Origin: JBIIUJ01 sp044340025
GTDB lineage: Bacteria > Pseudomonadota > Alphaproteobacteria > Caulobacterales > Aquidulcibacteraceae
DNA: 22,396 nt
Reading direction: 5' to 3'
Assembly (NCBI GenBank): GCA_044340025.1
Contig: JBIIUJ010000030.1
Coordinates: 1-22,396, forward strand
Shown: in pieces, positions 7,711 through 13,775 of the stretch
Layout of the letters: every line of letters begins with the position of its first letter
Position numbering within the stretch: the first letter of the stretch is position 1
Translations under genes and position numbers: made by a program
The notes under the pieces: generated by a model
What the model was told of the DNA's origin: nothing
Database searches by the model: none
What the model saw: the letters and a program-made list of their open reading frames with translations, nothing else

Positions 7711-8117
7711 GGGGCGGAGTCTGGGGCGATGAGCGTCAGTTCTGGCAGATAGGCGCGGTGGCGGCGAGGATCGCGCGTGAGCAGCGGCTTTCCGCGGACA
7801 GCCGCTTCCGCGCCAATCAGAAGATCAGGCAAAATGGTCGTGCGTGGGCCGCCGGCGCCGCGGTAGGCCTTGAAGGCCTCCGCCGCCCGATGAAGCCCAG
7901 GCAGACTGGTATGAACCCAATCAACGCCCAACGCAGTCAGGCCGTTTTGCAGTGCTGCGGGGGTCGCATAGCGGCCTGCAAGCTCGGCCACGACGATGCT
8001 GGTAACCGCGAGGCCGCCGTTCTCGTGCCGCGCGAGCGCAGCGCTCGACCACGCATGCCATTCGGATTCCGGATAGAGCGCATCGATCAGCACGTTCGTG
8101 TCGACGAAAACGCTCAA
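7707..8117 (-). CDS. vapC: VapC-type PIN-domain ribonuclease toxin
   Basis: This 136-aa PIN-domain protein is expected to be a Mg-dependent RNase toxin that cleaves tRNA or rRNA when not held by its antitoxin. The start V-F-V-D-T-N-V-L-I-D gives Asp6. The other acidic active-site residues fit at Glu45 (V-V-A-E-L-A-G), Asp98 (L-P-D-L-L-I-G-A-E-A) and Asp116 (L-L-T-R-D-P), so the active site looks complete. The start codon is TTG at 8117, overlapping the vapB stop as TTGA. It was chosen because the PIN motif begins five residues later and no upstream ATG fits. The stop overlaps the ATG of the acyl-CoA dehydrogenase. The vapB-vapC pair looks functional and is embedded in a catabolic run. No target RNA can be predicted. 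Confidence 0.93.
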   Translation of the reverse strand: MSVFVDTNVLIDALYPESEWHAWSSAALARHENGGLAVTSIVVAELAGRYATPAALQNGLTALGVDWVHTSLPGLHRAAEAFKAYRGAGGPRTTILPDLLIGAEAAVRGKPLLTRDPRRHRAYLPELTLIAPDSAP

Positions 8118-8350
8118 TCCTCGCCCCGGACGAAGGTCAGATACTGGTCGGTCGTCAGGCCGTCCTGAACGAGGCCTGCCCGCGCGGCCGCGAGACGGTC
8201 CTGGAGCGAGGTCTTGTTCTGCGCCGATAAAGTGAGCTCGCCGCGATCATTCACGGCAAAATGCGCGTGCCCGCCCGGCCCCAGCCCAAAGCGATCCCGG
8301 AAGACCTTCGGGACTGTCACTTGACCTTTGGATGTGATCGTGTGCTTCAT
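8114..8350 (-). CDS. vapB: VapB-type antitoxin with AbrB/SpoVT N-terminal domain
   Basis: This 78-aa protein is the antitoxin and probable autorepressor of the VapC toxin encoded next. Its N-terminal swapped-hairpin (AbrB/SpoVT) DNA-binding domain reads M-K-H-T-I-T-S-K-G-Q-V-T-V-P-K-V-F-R, the hallmark of this class. The C-terminal third (L-Q-D-R-L-A-A-A-R-A-G-L) would bind VapC. I chose the ATG at 8350 because the domain starts exactly there and an inverted repeat lies just upstream. An in-frame GTG at 8395 overlapping the crotonase stop would add 15 residues unlike the family. No Shine-Dalgarno sequence precedes the ATG. A TAATAC -10-like box ends 8 nt before it, so a leaderless transcript is possible (inferred). 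Confidence 0.9.
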   Translation of the reverse strand: MKHTITSKGQVTVPKVFRDRFGLGPGGHAHFAVNDRGELTLSAQNKTSLQDRLAAARAGLVQDGLTTDQYLTFVRGED

Positions 8351-8357
8351 TGGAAGC

Positions 8358-8386
8358 GGTATTACCAGATCGGCAAAAGTAATACC
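8358..8386. promoter_or_regulatory. candidate VapBC operator (inverted repeat)
   Basis: GGTATTAC (8358-8365) and GTAATACC (8379-8386) are perfect 8-bp inverted arms with a 13-bp spacer. Arm centres are 21 bp apart, about two helical turns, which suits a dimer-of-dimers such as VapB2-VapC2. The repeat lies between the crotonase stop (8392) and the vapB ATG (8350) and overlaps a TAATAC -10-like element on the minus strand, so binding would block transcription. The geometry fits VapBC autorepression; binding is inferred. Confidence 0.65.
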
Positions 8387-8391
8387 AGCCC

Positions 8392-9192
8392 TCACTCCCC
8401 CGTCAGCTTCGGCGCGCGCTTCTCCTTGAAGGCGGCCACGGCTTCGGCGCGGTCCTGCGTCATGTTGGAGAGCATTTCATAGGCGACGGCGGCGTCCATG
8501 CTGTGGGCGGCGATGGCCTTGAGCTGGGCGTTCATCACGGTCTTGGTCCAGCGCACGGCCCAGCGCGGATTGGACAGGATCTTGCCCGCCATCGCGGCCA
8601 CCGCCGCGTCGAGGCCGCCGGGCGCGGCCACCTGATTGATCAGGCCCAGCGCCAGCGCCTCCTGCGCGGTGAGCAGATCGCCGGTCATCAGAAGTTCCTT
8701 CGCCTTGGCGAAGCCCACGAGCTGCGGCCAGATCACCGCCCCGCCGTCGCCGGCGACAAGACCCACCTTCACATGCGGATCGCCGATGCGGGCGGCCTCG
8801 TCGGCGATGATGACGTCGCACAGCAGCGCGATCGTGGCGCCAAGGCCCGCGGCTGCGCCGTTCAGCCGGCACAGGATCGGCTTTTCAAGGTCCAGCAGGC
8901 CCGAGACGATCCGTTTGGCGTCCGGGGCGATAGCGCGGAAGCGTTCCGGGTGGGCGATCTGCTCGTCAAACCACGCCAGATCCCCGCCCGCGCAGAAGGC
9001 CCGGCCCGCCCCTGTGAGGATGATGAGATCGCTGTCGGGGTCGCGCTGGAGATCGACAAACAGGTCGGCCAGTTCCTCGTGCATGCGCTCGTCCACGCCA
9101 TTGACCGGATTGGCCCCGGTGATCGTGGCGGTGAGAATGCGGCCCTCGCGGGTGAAGGCGATGCGCTGATAACGCGACAGGTCGGGCGCCAT
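8392..9192 (-). CDS. crotonase-superfamily protein (enoyl-CoA hydratase/isomerase-like)
   Basis: This is a 266-aa member of the crotonase fold acting on acyl-CoA thioesters. The oxyanion-hole segments are present: R-A-F-C-A-G-G-D-L (about 64-72) and N-G-A-A-A-G-L-G (111-118). The C-terminus ends A-F-K-E-K-R-A-P-K-L-T-G, the classic family tail, so the gene is intact. Aligned by eye to rat hydratase, the two catalytic glutamates (144 and 164) are replaced by Thr120 and His140, while Asp149 sits in V-A-G-D-G-G. It may therefore not be a standard hydratase; isomerase, hydrolase or another crotonase chemistry is possible. The ATG at 9192 follows the MDR oxidoreductase stop by 3 bp, so the two are surely co-transcribed. 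vapB follows downstream. Confidence 0.9.
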   Translation of the reverse strand: MAPDLSRYQRIAFTREGRILTATITGANPVNGVDERMHEELADLFVDLQRDPDSDLIILTGAGRAFCAGGDLAWFDEQIAHPERFRAIAPDAKRIVSGLLDLEKPILCRLNGAAAGLGATIALLCDVIIADEAARIGDPHVKVGLVAGDGGAVIWPQLVGFAKAKELLMTGDLLTAQEALALGLINQVAAPGGLDAAVAAMAGKILSNPRWAVRWTKTVMNAQLKAIAAHSMDAAVAYEMLSNMTQDRAEAVAAFKEKRAPKLTGE

Positions 9193-9195
9193 GGC

Positions 9196-10209
9196 CTACT
9201 CCGGATCGGGGCCGAGCCGCACCACGCGGCGGCCAAAGCTGTCTGAGGAAAACAGGCCGCAGAAGGCCGGAATCAGGGCCTCCAGACCGTCAAACCGCTC
9301 CTCGCGCACCGCAATGCTGCCGGCGCGAATGAGGTCGCCGACGGCGGTCTGGGCGGCGGGGAAGGCGCGCAGATCGTCAAACACCACCAGCCCCTCCATC
9401 CTGAGCCGGTGGGTGATGAAGGGGGCGGTGTTCACAAGGCCCGCGCGCTCGGCCAGCGCCACATTGTAGTCGGCGATCTGGCCGGACACGACGATGCGCC
9501 CGCCGGGGCGCAGCCGGCCGATCAGCCGGTCGATCATGGCGTTGCCCACATTGTCGAACAGCACGTCGGAGCCCTCGGGCAGCGCGGCGTCGAGCTGGGC
9601 GTCGAGGTCGGGCGCGCGATAGTCGAGCGCGGCGGCAAAGCCCGCGGTCTGCGTCAGCCAGGCGCGTTTTTCGGCAGCGCCGGCAAGGCCAACCGCGATG
9701 CAGCCATGCGCGCGCGCAAGCTGGCCGGCCGTGGCGCCCACGGGCCCCGCCGCCGAGGTGACGAGCACCCGCTCGCCGGGGGCAAGGCGCGCCACGCGGT
9801 GCAGCCCGAACCAGGCCGTCATGCCAGGCACCCCCAGCACCCCGATCCAGTAGGACAGGGGCAAATCCCGGTCCGGGATCAGGCTGGCGTAGCCACGGCC
9901 GGGAAACACGGCCTCCTCCGCCCAGCCGCCGCCCATCGCAACGAGCGCGCCTTCGGCAAAGCGCGGATTGCGGCTTTCCACCACCTGGCTGACGGTGAAG
10001 CCGTCGATCACCTCGCCAAGCTTCAGCGCGCCGGCATAGCTCGCCCCGCCGGAAAGGCGCGAGCGCGTGCCGGGATCGGCGCTCGCCCAGATGGCGCGGG
10101 CGCGAAACTGGCCTTCCGCCAGCGGCGGGGCCGTGAACGCCTCGATCCGGAAGTCGTCCGGGCTCGGCGCGCCCGCGATATGGCGATTGAGCACGATCCG
10201 ACGCGGCAT
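9196..10209 (-). CDS. zinc-free MDR oxidoreductase, CurA/prostaglandin reductase-like
   Basis: This 337-aa NADPH-dependent medium-chain dehydrogenase/reductase probably reduces an alpha,beta-unsaturated carbonyl or acyl-CoA-derived compound. The start R-R-I-V-L-N-R-H-I-A-G-A-P is typical of the CurA/PTGR branch (usually N-R-x-x-G-x-P). The S-A-D-P-G-T-R motif takes the place of the family's D-P-x-M-R. The nucleotide-binding turn is T-S-A-A-G-P-V-G-A-T-A-G at 151-162. V-L-F-D-N-V-G-N follows, a family marker. I see no zinc-ligand cysteine cluster. It is the first gene of the minus-strand run and is 3 bp from the crotonase gene. It diverges from another MDR gene across a 217-bp repeat-bearing spacer. 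The substrate is unknown. Confidence 0.9.
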   Translation of the reverse strand: MPRRIVLNRHIAGAPSPDDFRIEAFTAPPLAEGQFRARAIWASADPGTRSRLSGGASYAGALKLGEVIDGFTVSQVVESRNPRFAEGALVAMGGGWAEEAVFPGRGYASLIPDRDLPLSYWIGVLGVPGMTAWFGLHRVARLAPGERVLVTSAAGPVGATAGQLARAHGCIAVGLAGAAEKRAWLTQTAGFAAALDYRAPDLDAQLDAALPEGSDVLFDNVGNAMIDRLIGRLRPGGRIVVSGQIADYNVALAERAGLVNTAPFITHRLRMEGLVVFDDLRAFPAAQTAVGDLIRAGSIAVREERFDGLEALIPAFCGLFSSDSFGRRVVRLGPDPE

Positions 10210-10289
10210 GGCTGTCCCCCCATCGCGCCGACTGGCGCGGCGCTGGCGTCAGGCTAGGCGACCCCGCGCAGCGACGCCAGAGCCCCCAT

Positions 10290-10360
10290 CCCGGCGAAGG
10301 CCGGGACCCAGATCATGGAGCGCTGCGCTTGATAATCTGGCCCCCGGCCTGCGCCGGGGG
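10290..10360. repeat. palindromic intergenic repeat (REP-like)
   Basis: In the 217-bp spacer between two divergent MDR genes there are three nested dyads. CCCGGC-gaag-GCCGGG is at 10290-10305. CAGAT...ATCTG with an inner AGCGC-t-GCGCT follows. CCCCCGGC-ctgc-GCCGGGGG is at 10341-10360. Related CCCGGC/GCCGGG hairpins occur at 11474-11489 and GC-rich ones near 19970-20061, so this looks like a dispersed palindromic repeat rather than a gene-specific site. Confidence 0.6.
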
Positions 10361-10426
10361 GAGGCGGCCGGGGGGAGGCGCGCCGCAGCCAGAACCCCCT
10401 TGCCAATCCAGCTCAAGCCCGAAACC

Positions 10427-11446
10427 ATGGCGGCCATGACCAGCACCCAGTCCATCCTGCTCGATCCGTCGGGAGCGCTCACGCTTCAGGACAGCCCCTT
10501 GCCGCCGCCCGGCCCGATGCAGGCACAGGTGCGGATCGAGGCGTCGGGCGTGGCCTACGCCGATATTGTCATGCGGGCGGGCCTCTATCCGGGCGTGAAA
10601 GCGCCTGTTGTGCCCGGCTATGACTTCGTGGGCGTGGTGGAGGCGCTGGGGGAGGGAGCGGAGGCCTTCGCCCAGGTTGGCGACCGGGTCGTGGCGGTGA
10701 CGGTGACGGGCTCCTACGCCCGGGCGCGCAACGTGGATGCGCGCTGGCTCGCCCCGGCGCCCACGGGCATGCCGGCGGCCCAGATCGTGGCGGCGACGAT
10801 GAACGGCCTTACCGCGTGGCAGATGTTTCACCGGCTGGCGCGCCCGGCCGCAGGCGAAAGCGTGCTGATCCATGGCGCGGCGGGCGGTGTGGGCAGCCTC
10901 CTGCTCGATCTCGCCCGCGCCGCCGGCGCCAAGGCCATCGGCACCGCCTCCAAGGGCAAGCACGCCTTTCTGGAAGCCAAGGGGGCGACCCCGATCGACT
11001 ATCGCGCCGAAGACTTCCTCGCCCGCACGCTTGCGCTCTCCGGCGGCGGCGTGGCGGCCGCGTTTGATCATCTTGGCGGATCGCATTTCGCCCGGACGCT
11101 GAAGGCGCTGCGACCGGGGGGCGTGGGCGTGGTCTATGGCGCCTATGACGCCACCAAGGGCGGCAAGGCCCGGCCGCTGGCCTTTCTTGATCTCCTGTTC
11201 GCCTCCAGCCTCAACTCGCTGTCGCTGTTTCAGGCGAGCAAGGGCGCGGTCGGCTATAATGTCCAGACCGGGCGCGACAGCCGGCCCGAGGCCTATCGCA
11301 CAGACCTTGCCGCCCTCATGGCGGGGCTGGAGGCCGGCCTGCTCCAGCCGGAGGTGGCCGCCGTCCTTCCGCTCGCGCAAGCCGCGCAGGCCCACCGCAT
11401 GCTCGAAAGCGCGTCCGTCGTCGGCAAGATCGTGCTGGCGGGGTGA
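10427..11446 (+). CDS. NADPH:quinone oxidoreductase-like MDR protein
   Basis: This 339-aa zinc-independent medium-chain oxidoreductase probably uses NADPH to reduce quinones or enones. The N-terminal GroES-like domain carries A-S-G-V-A-Y-A-D-I-V-M-R-A-G-L-Y and P-V-V-P-G-Y-D-F-V-G-V-V, both signatures of this family. The Rossmann turn is H-G-A-A-G-G-V-G at about 149-156. The end, H-R-M-L-E-S-A-S-V-V-G-K-I-V-L, is the usual C-terminal signature. The start may be ATG 10427 or 10436; neither has a clear Shine-Dalgarno sequence. A longer open frame upstream runs through the repeat and is not protein-like. The gene is transcribed away from the other MDR operon, towards yggT-folD, and is followed by 155 bp containing another palindromic repeat. 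Confidence 0.9.
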   Translation: MAAMTSTQSILLDPSGALTLQDSPLPPPGPMQAQVRIEASGVAYADIVMRAGLYPGVKAPVVPGYDFVGVVEALGEGAEAFAQVGDRVVAVTVTGSYARARNVDARWLAPAPTGMPAAQIVAATMNGLTAWQMFHRLARPAAGESVLIHGAAGGVGSLLLDLARAAGAKAIGTASKGKHAFLEAKGATPIDYRAEDFLARTLALSGGGVAAAFDHLGGSHFARTLKALRPGGVGVVYGAYDATKGGKARPLAFLDLLFASSLNSLSLFQASKGAVGYNVQTGRDSRPEAYRTDLAALMAGLEAGLLQPEVAAVLPLAQAAQAHRMLESASVVGKIVLAG

Positions 11447-11473
11447 GGTCTTGCCCCTTCCGGCGCCCCCCAT

Positions 11474-11489
11474 CCCGGCATGCGCCGGG
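11474..11489. repeat. short palindromic repeat downstream of the quinone oxidoreductase gene
   Basis: CCCGGC-atgc-GCCGGG is a perfect 6-bp hairpin embedded in C-rich and G-rich flanks, like the element at 10290-10360. It lies 27 bp after the stop codon and could act as a transcription terminator or mRNA end stabiliser. No T-run follows. Confidence 0.5.
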
Positions 11490-11601
11490 GGGAGGGAGGC
11501 CTGAAGCGGACGCCACGCCGGCCTGACTGCCGCGCTTGAGCCCGGCGCCCGGCGCGGGCTAGAAGCCGACGTGCGTTTCCCCCCACGCTTGAGGATTGGC
11601 T

Positions 11602-11889
11602 ATGGATCTCCTGCATTGGCTGCTCGACACGGTGATCGGGCTCTACATCTGGGTGATCCTGATCGGCGCGATCCTGTCGTGGCTGATCGCGTTCAATGTG
11701 GTGAACACCCGCAACCGGCTCGTCGCCACCATCGCGGATGTGACCGATCGCCTGACCGAACCCGCGCTGCGGCCGATCCGGCGCATCGTGCCGAACCTTG
11801 GCGGGGTGGACCTGTCGCCGGTGGTGTTGCTGATCGGCCTGATGTTCCTGCAGCGCGTGCTGGACCGTTTCCTGCCGCAGTACGTCTAG
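11602..11889 (+). CDS. yggT: YggT-family small membrane protein
   Basis: This 95-aa inner-membrane protein of the YggT/YlmG family has two hydrophobic segments. The first is L-Y-I-W-V-I-L-I-G-A-I-L-S-W-L-I in the N-terminal part and the second P-V-V-L-L-I-G-L-M-F-L near the C-terminus. Between them lies a basic loop with the conserved T-E-P-A-L-R-P-I-R-R-I-V-P motif. Relatives are linked to cell division, osmotic stress or thylakoid biogenesis, but the molecular role is unsettled. The ATG at 11602 is preceded by GAGGA at 11591-11595, a good ribosome binding site; an in-frame TTG two codons earlier is less likely. folD follows after only 4 bp, so the two are co-transcribed. Confidence 0.92.
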   Translation: MDLLHWLLDTVIGLYIWVILIGAILSWLIAFNVVNTRNRLVATIADVTDRLTEPALRPIRRIVPNLGGVDLSPVVLLIGLMFLQRVLDRFLPQYV

Positions 11890-11893
11890 CGCC

Positions 11894-12766
11894 ATGACCG
11901 CCGCCCTGATCGACGGCAAGGCCATTGCCGAGGCGCTGGACGCCGAGATCGCGGCAGCCGTCGCCGGCCTGCCGGGCCAGCCGACGCTCTGCGTCGTGCT
12001 CGTCGGCGAAGACCCGGCAAGCCAGGTCTATGTGAAAAACAAGGTCCGCCGCACAGAGGCCGCCGGCATGGTCAGCCGCGAGCTGCGCCTGCCCGCAGAC
12101 ACGCCTCAGGCCGCGCTGGAAACCGCCGTGCGCGCGCTCAGCGCCGACCCGGCGTTGGATGGCATTCTCGTTCAGCTGCCCTTGCCGCCGGGCCTCGACG
12201 CGGATGCCGTCATCGCCTGCATCGATCCCGCCAAGGACGTGGACGGCCTGACAGAGGCGAGCGCCGGCCGCCTCGTGCTCGGCCGGCCGGGCCTGCGGCC
12301 CTGCACGCCGGAGGGCTGCGTGATCCTGGCGCGCCGCACGCTGGGGGCGCTCTCGGGCCGTCATGTAGTGGTGATCGGCCGCTCTATCCTGGTGGGCAAG
12401 CCGGCGGCGCTTCTGTTCCTGGCAGAGGATTGCACCGTCACGCTCGCCCACTCACGCACGCGCGACTTATCCGCCCTCTGCCGGACCGCCGACATCCTCG
12501 TGCCCGCCGTCGGCCGGCCCGAAATGGTGCGCGCAGACTGGATCAAACCGGGCGCCTGCGTGATCGATGTGGGGATCAATCGGGTCCAAACCGGACAGAA
12601 CCGGACGAAACTGGTCGGCGATGTGGCGTTTGCGGAGGCCCTTGAGGTCGCCGGCCAGCTGACGCCGGTGCCTGGCGGGGTCGGGCCGATGACGATCGCC
12701 TGCCTGCTGCGCAACACCGTATTGGCGGCCTGCGCCCGGCGCGGTTGGCCGGCGCCGGCGCTCTAG
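11894..12766 (+). CDS. folD: FolD, methylenetetrahydrofolate dehydrogenase/cyclohydrolase
   Basis: FolD interconverts 5,10-methylene-, methenyl- and 10-formyl-tetrahydrofolate, supplying one-carbon units for purines and fMet. The 290-aa protein has V-G-E-D-P-A-S-Q-V-Y-V-K-N-K with the catalytic Tyr46 and Lys50. It also has the signature I-L-V-Q-L-P-L-P, D-V-D-G-L, the NADP-binding V-V-I-G-R-S-I-L-V-G-K-P and the closing P-V-P-G-G-V-G-P-M-T. All expected motifs are there. The gene follows yggT by 4 bp. Its TAG overlaps the TAG of the convergent prs gene in a shared CTAG, leaving no room for a terminator between them. Confidence 0.98.
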   Translation: MTAALIDGKAIAEALDAEIAAAVAGLPGQPTLCVVLVGEDPASQVYVKNKVRRTEAAGMVSRELRLPADTPQAALETAVRALSADPALDGILVQLPLPPGLDADAVIACIDPAKDVDGLTEASAGRLVLGRPGLRPCTPEGCVILARRTLGALSGRHVVVIGRSILVGKPAALLFLAEDCTVTLAHSRTRDLSALCRTADILVPAVGRPEMVRADWIKPGACVIDVGINRVQTGQNRTKLVGDVAFAEALEVAGQLTPVPGGVGPMTIACLLRNTVLAACARRGWPAPAL

Positions 12767-13698
12767 TCGAACAGCTTCGAAATGCTCTCTTCATTGGCGA
12801 TCCGGCGGATCGCCTCCCCGATCAGGCGGGCGGAGGAGACGATGCGGATCTTGGCGCAGGCCTGAACTTCCGCGCTCGCCTGGATCGTATCGGTCACGAC
12901 GAGCTCCTTCAGGACGCTCCCGTCCACGCGCGCCGCTGCGCCCGACGAGAGAACGCCGTGGGTGACATAGGCAGAGACCGAGACGGCCCCCTTATCAATC
13001 AAAGCCTTGGCGGCGTTGCACAGCGTGCCTGCGGAATCCACGATATCGTCGAACAGGATACAGCGCCGCCCCGCCACATCGCCGATGATGTTCATCACCT
13101 CGCTCTCGCCCGGCTTGGGGCGACGCTTGTCGACGATGGCGATATCAGCGCCCAGCCGCTCGGCGAAGGCGCGCGCGCGCACCACGCCGCCCACGTCCGG
13201 CGAGACGATCATCAGCTCGCCCGTCGGCTGGTAGTGCATCCGGATGTCGGATTCGAGCGTCGGGGTGGCGTAGAGATTGTCGGTCGGGATGTCGAAGAAG
13301 CCCTGAATCTGGCCCGCGTGAAGGTCTACCGTCAGCACCCGGTCTGCCCCGGCGGTGGAGATCAGATTGGCCACGAGCTTGGCTGAAATCGGCGTGCGCC
13401 CGCCGGTCTTGCGATCCTGCCGGGCATAGCCGAAGTAGGGAATCACGGCTGTGATCCGCCGCGCGGAAGCCCGCCGCAACGCATCAATGCAGATCAGCAG
13501 TTCCATCAGGTGATCGTTGGCGGGGGCCGAGGTCGTTTGCAGCACGAAGACATCTTCGCCGCGCACGTTCTCGTCGATCATCACGAAGATTTCCTGATCG
13601 GCGAAGCGCTTGACTTGCGTCCGCGTCAGCGGCGCATCCAGATAATCTGCAATCGCACGCGCGAGCGGCAGATTGGCGTTGGCCGACATCAGTTTCAT
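12763..13698 (-). CDS. prs: ribose-phosphate pyrophosphokinase (PRPP synthase)
   Basis: Prs transfers pyrophosphate from ATP to ribose 5-phosphate, making PRPP for nucleotides, histidine, tryptophan and NAD. The 311-aa class I enzyme has the flexible loop Y-F-G-Y-A-R-Q-D-R-K (88-97). The divalent-cation motif D-L-H-A-G-Q-I-Q-G-F-F-D (125-136) and the PRPP-binding loop C-I-L-F-D-D-I-V-D-S-A-G-T (213-225) are also intact. The conserved P-S-D motif region reads S-P-D-V-G-G (166-171). The ATG at 13698 is preceded by a GGGGGAG-rich ribosome binding site. It converges on folD with overlapping stops. An EAL-domain gene lies 77 bp upstream on the same strand, with a hairpin in between. Confidence 0.98.
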   Translation of the reverse strand: MKLMSANANLPLARAIADYLDAPLTRTQVKRFADQEIFVMIDENVRGEDVFVLQTTSAPANDHLMELLICIDALRRASARRITAVIPYFGYARQDRKTGGRTPISAKLVANLISTAGADRVLTVDLHAGQIQGFFDIPTDNLYATPTLESDIRMHYQPTGELMIVSPDVGGVVRARAFAERLGADIAIVDKRRPKPGESEVMNIIGDVAGRRCILFDDIVDSAGTLCNAAKALIDKGAVSVSAYVTHGVLSSGAAARVDGSVLKELVVTDTIQASAEVQACAKIRIVSSARLIGEAIRRIANEESISKLFD

Positions 13699-13744
13699 GG
13701 CGCCCGCTCCCCCGAGACAGCGCCTGCCCGCTTACGGGGAGCCC

Positions 13745-13766
13745 ACAGCCCGCGCAAGGGGGCTGT
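13745..13766 (-). terminator. hairpin between the EAL gene and prs, possible terminator
   Basis: ACAGCCC (13745-13751) pairs with GGGCTGT (13760-13766) around an 8-nt loop in the 77-bp spacer after the EAL gene stop and before prs. There is no T-run on the minus strand, so it is not a classical intrinsic terminator. It may instead be a 3'-end stabiliser or part of the prs leader. Confidence 0.35.
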
Positions 13767-13775
13767 CTGTGACGC

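Noticed and set aside
5317..7752. 811-aa open frame on the plus strand
   Set aside because: It is antisense to two well-supported flavoenzyme genes, starts without a ribosome site, and its translation has no recognisable domain. Long antisense frames are expected at this GC content.
8351..8395. GTG start for vapB overlapping the crotonase stop
   Set aside because: The 15 extra residues are unlike the AbrB-type antitoxin N-terminus, and the likely operator falls within them. It remains possible if the operon transcript is read through.
10067..10426. Longer upstream start for the quinone oxidoreductase gene
   Set aside because: The extension overlaps the divergent MDR gene and the palindromic repeat and translates to low-complexity proline/arginine sequence unlike the family N-terminus.
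13745..13766. Classical rho-independent terminator after the EAL gene
   Set aside because: The stem is good but no T-run follows on the minus strand, so it is listed only as a low-confidence hairpin.
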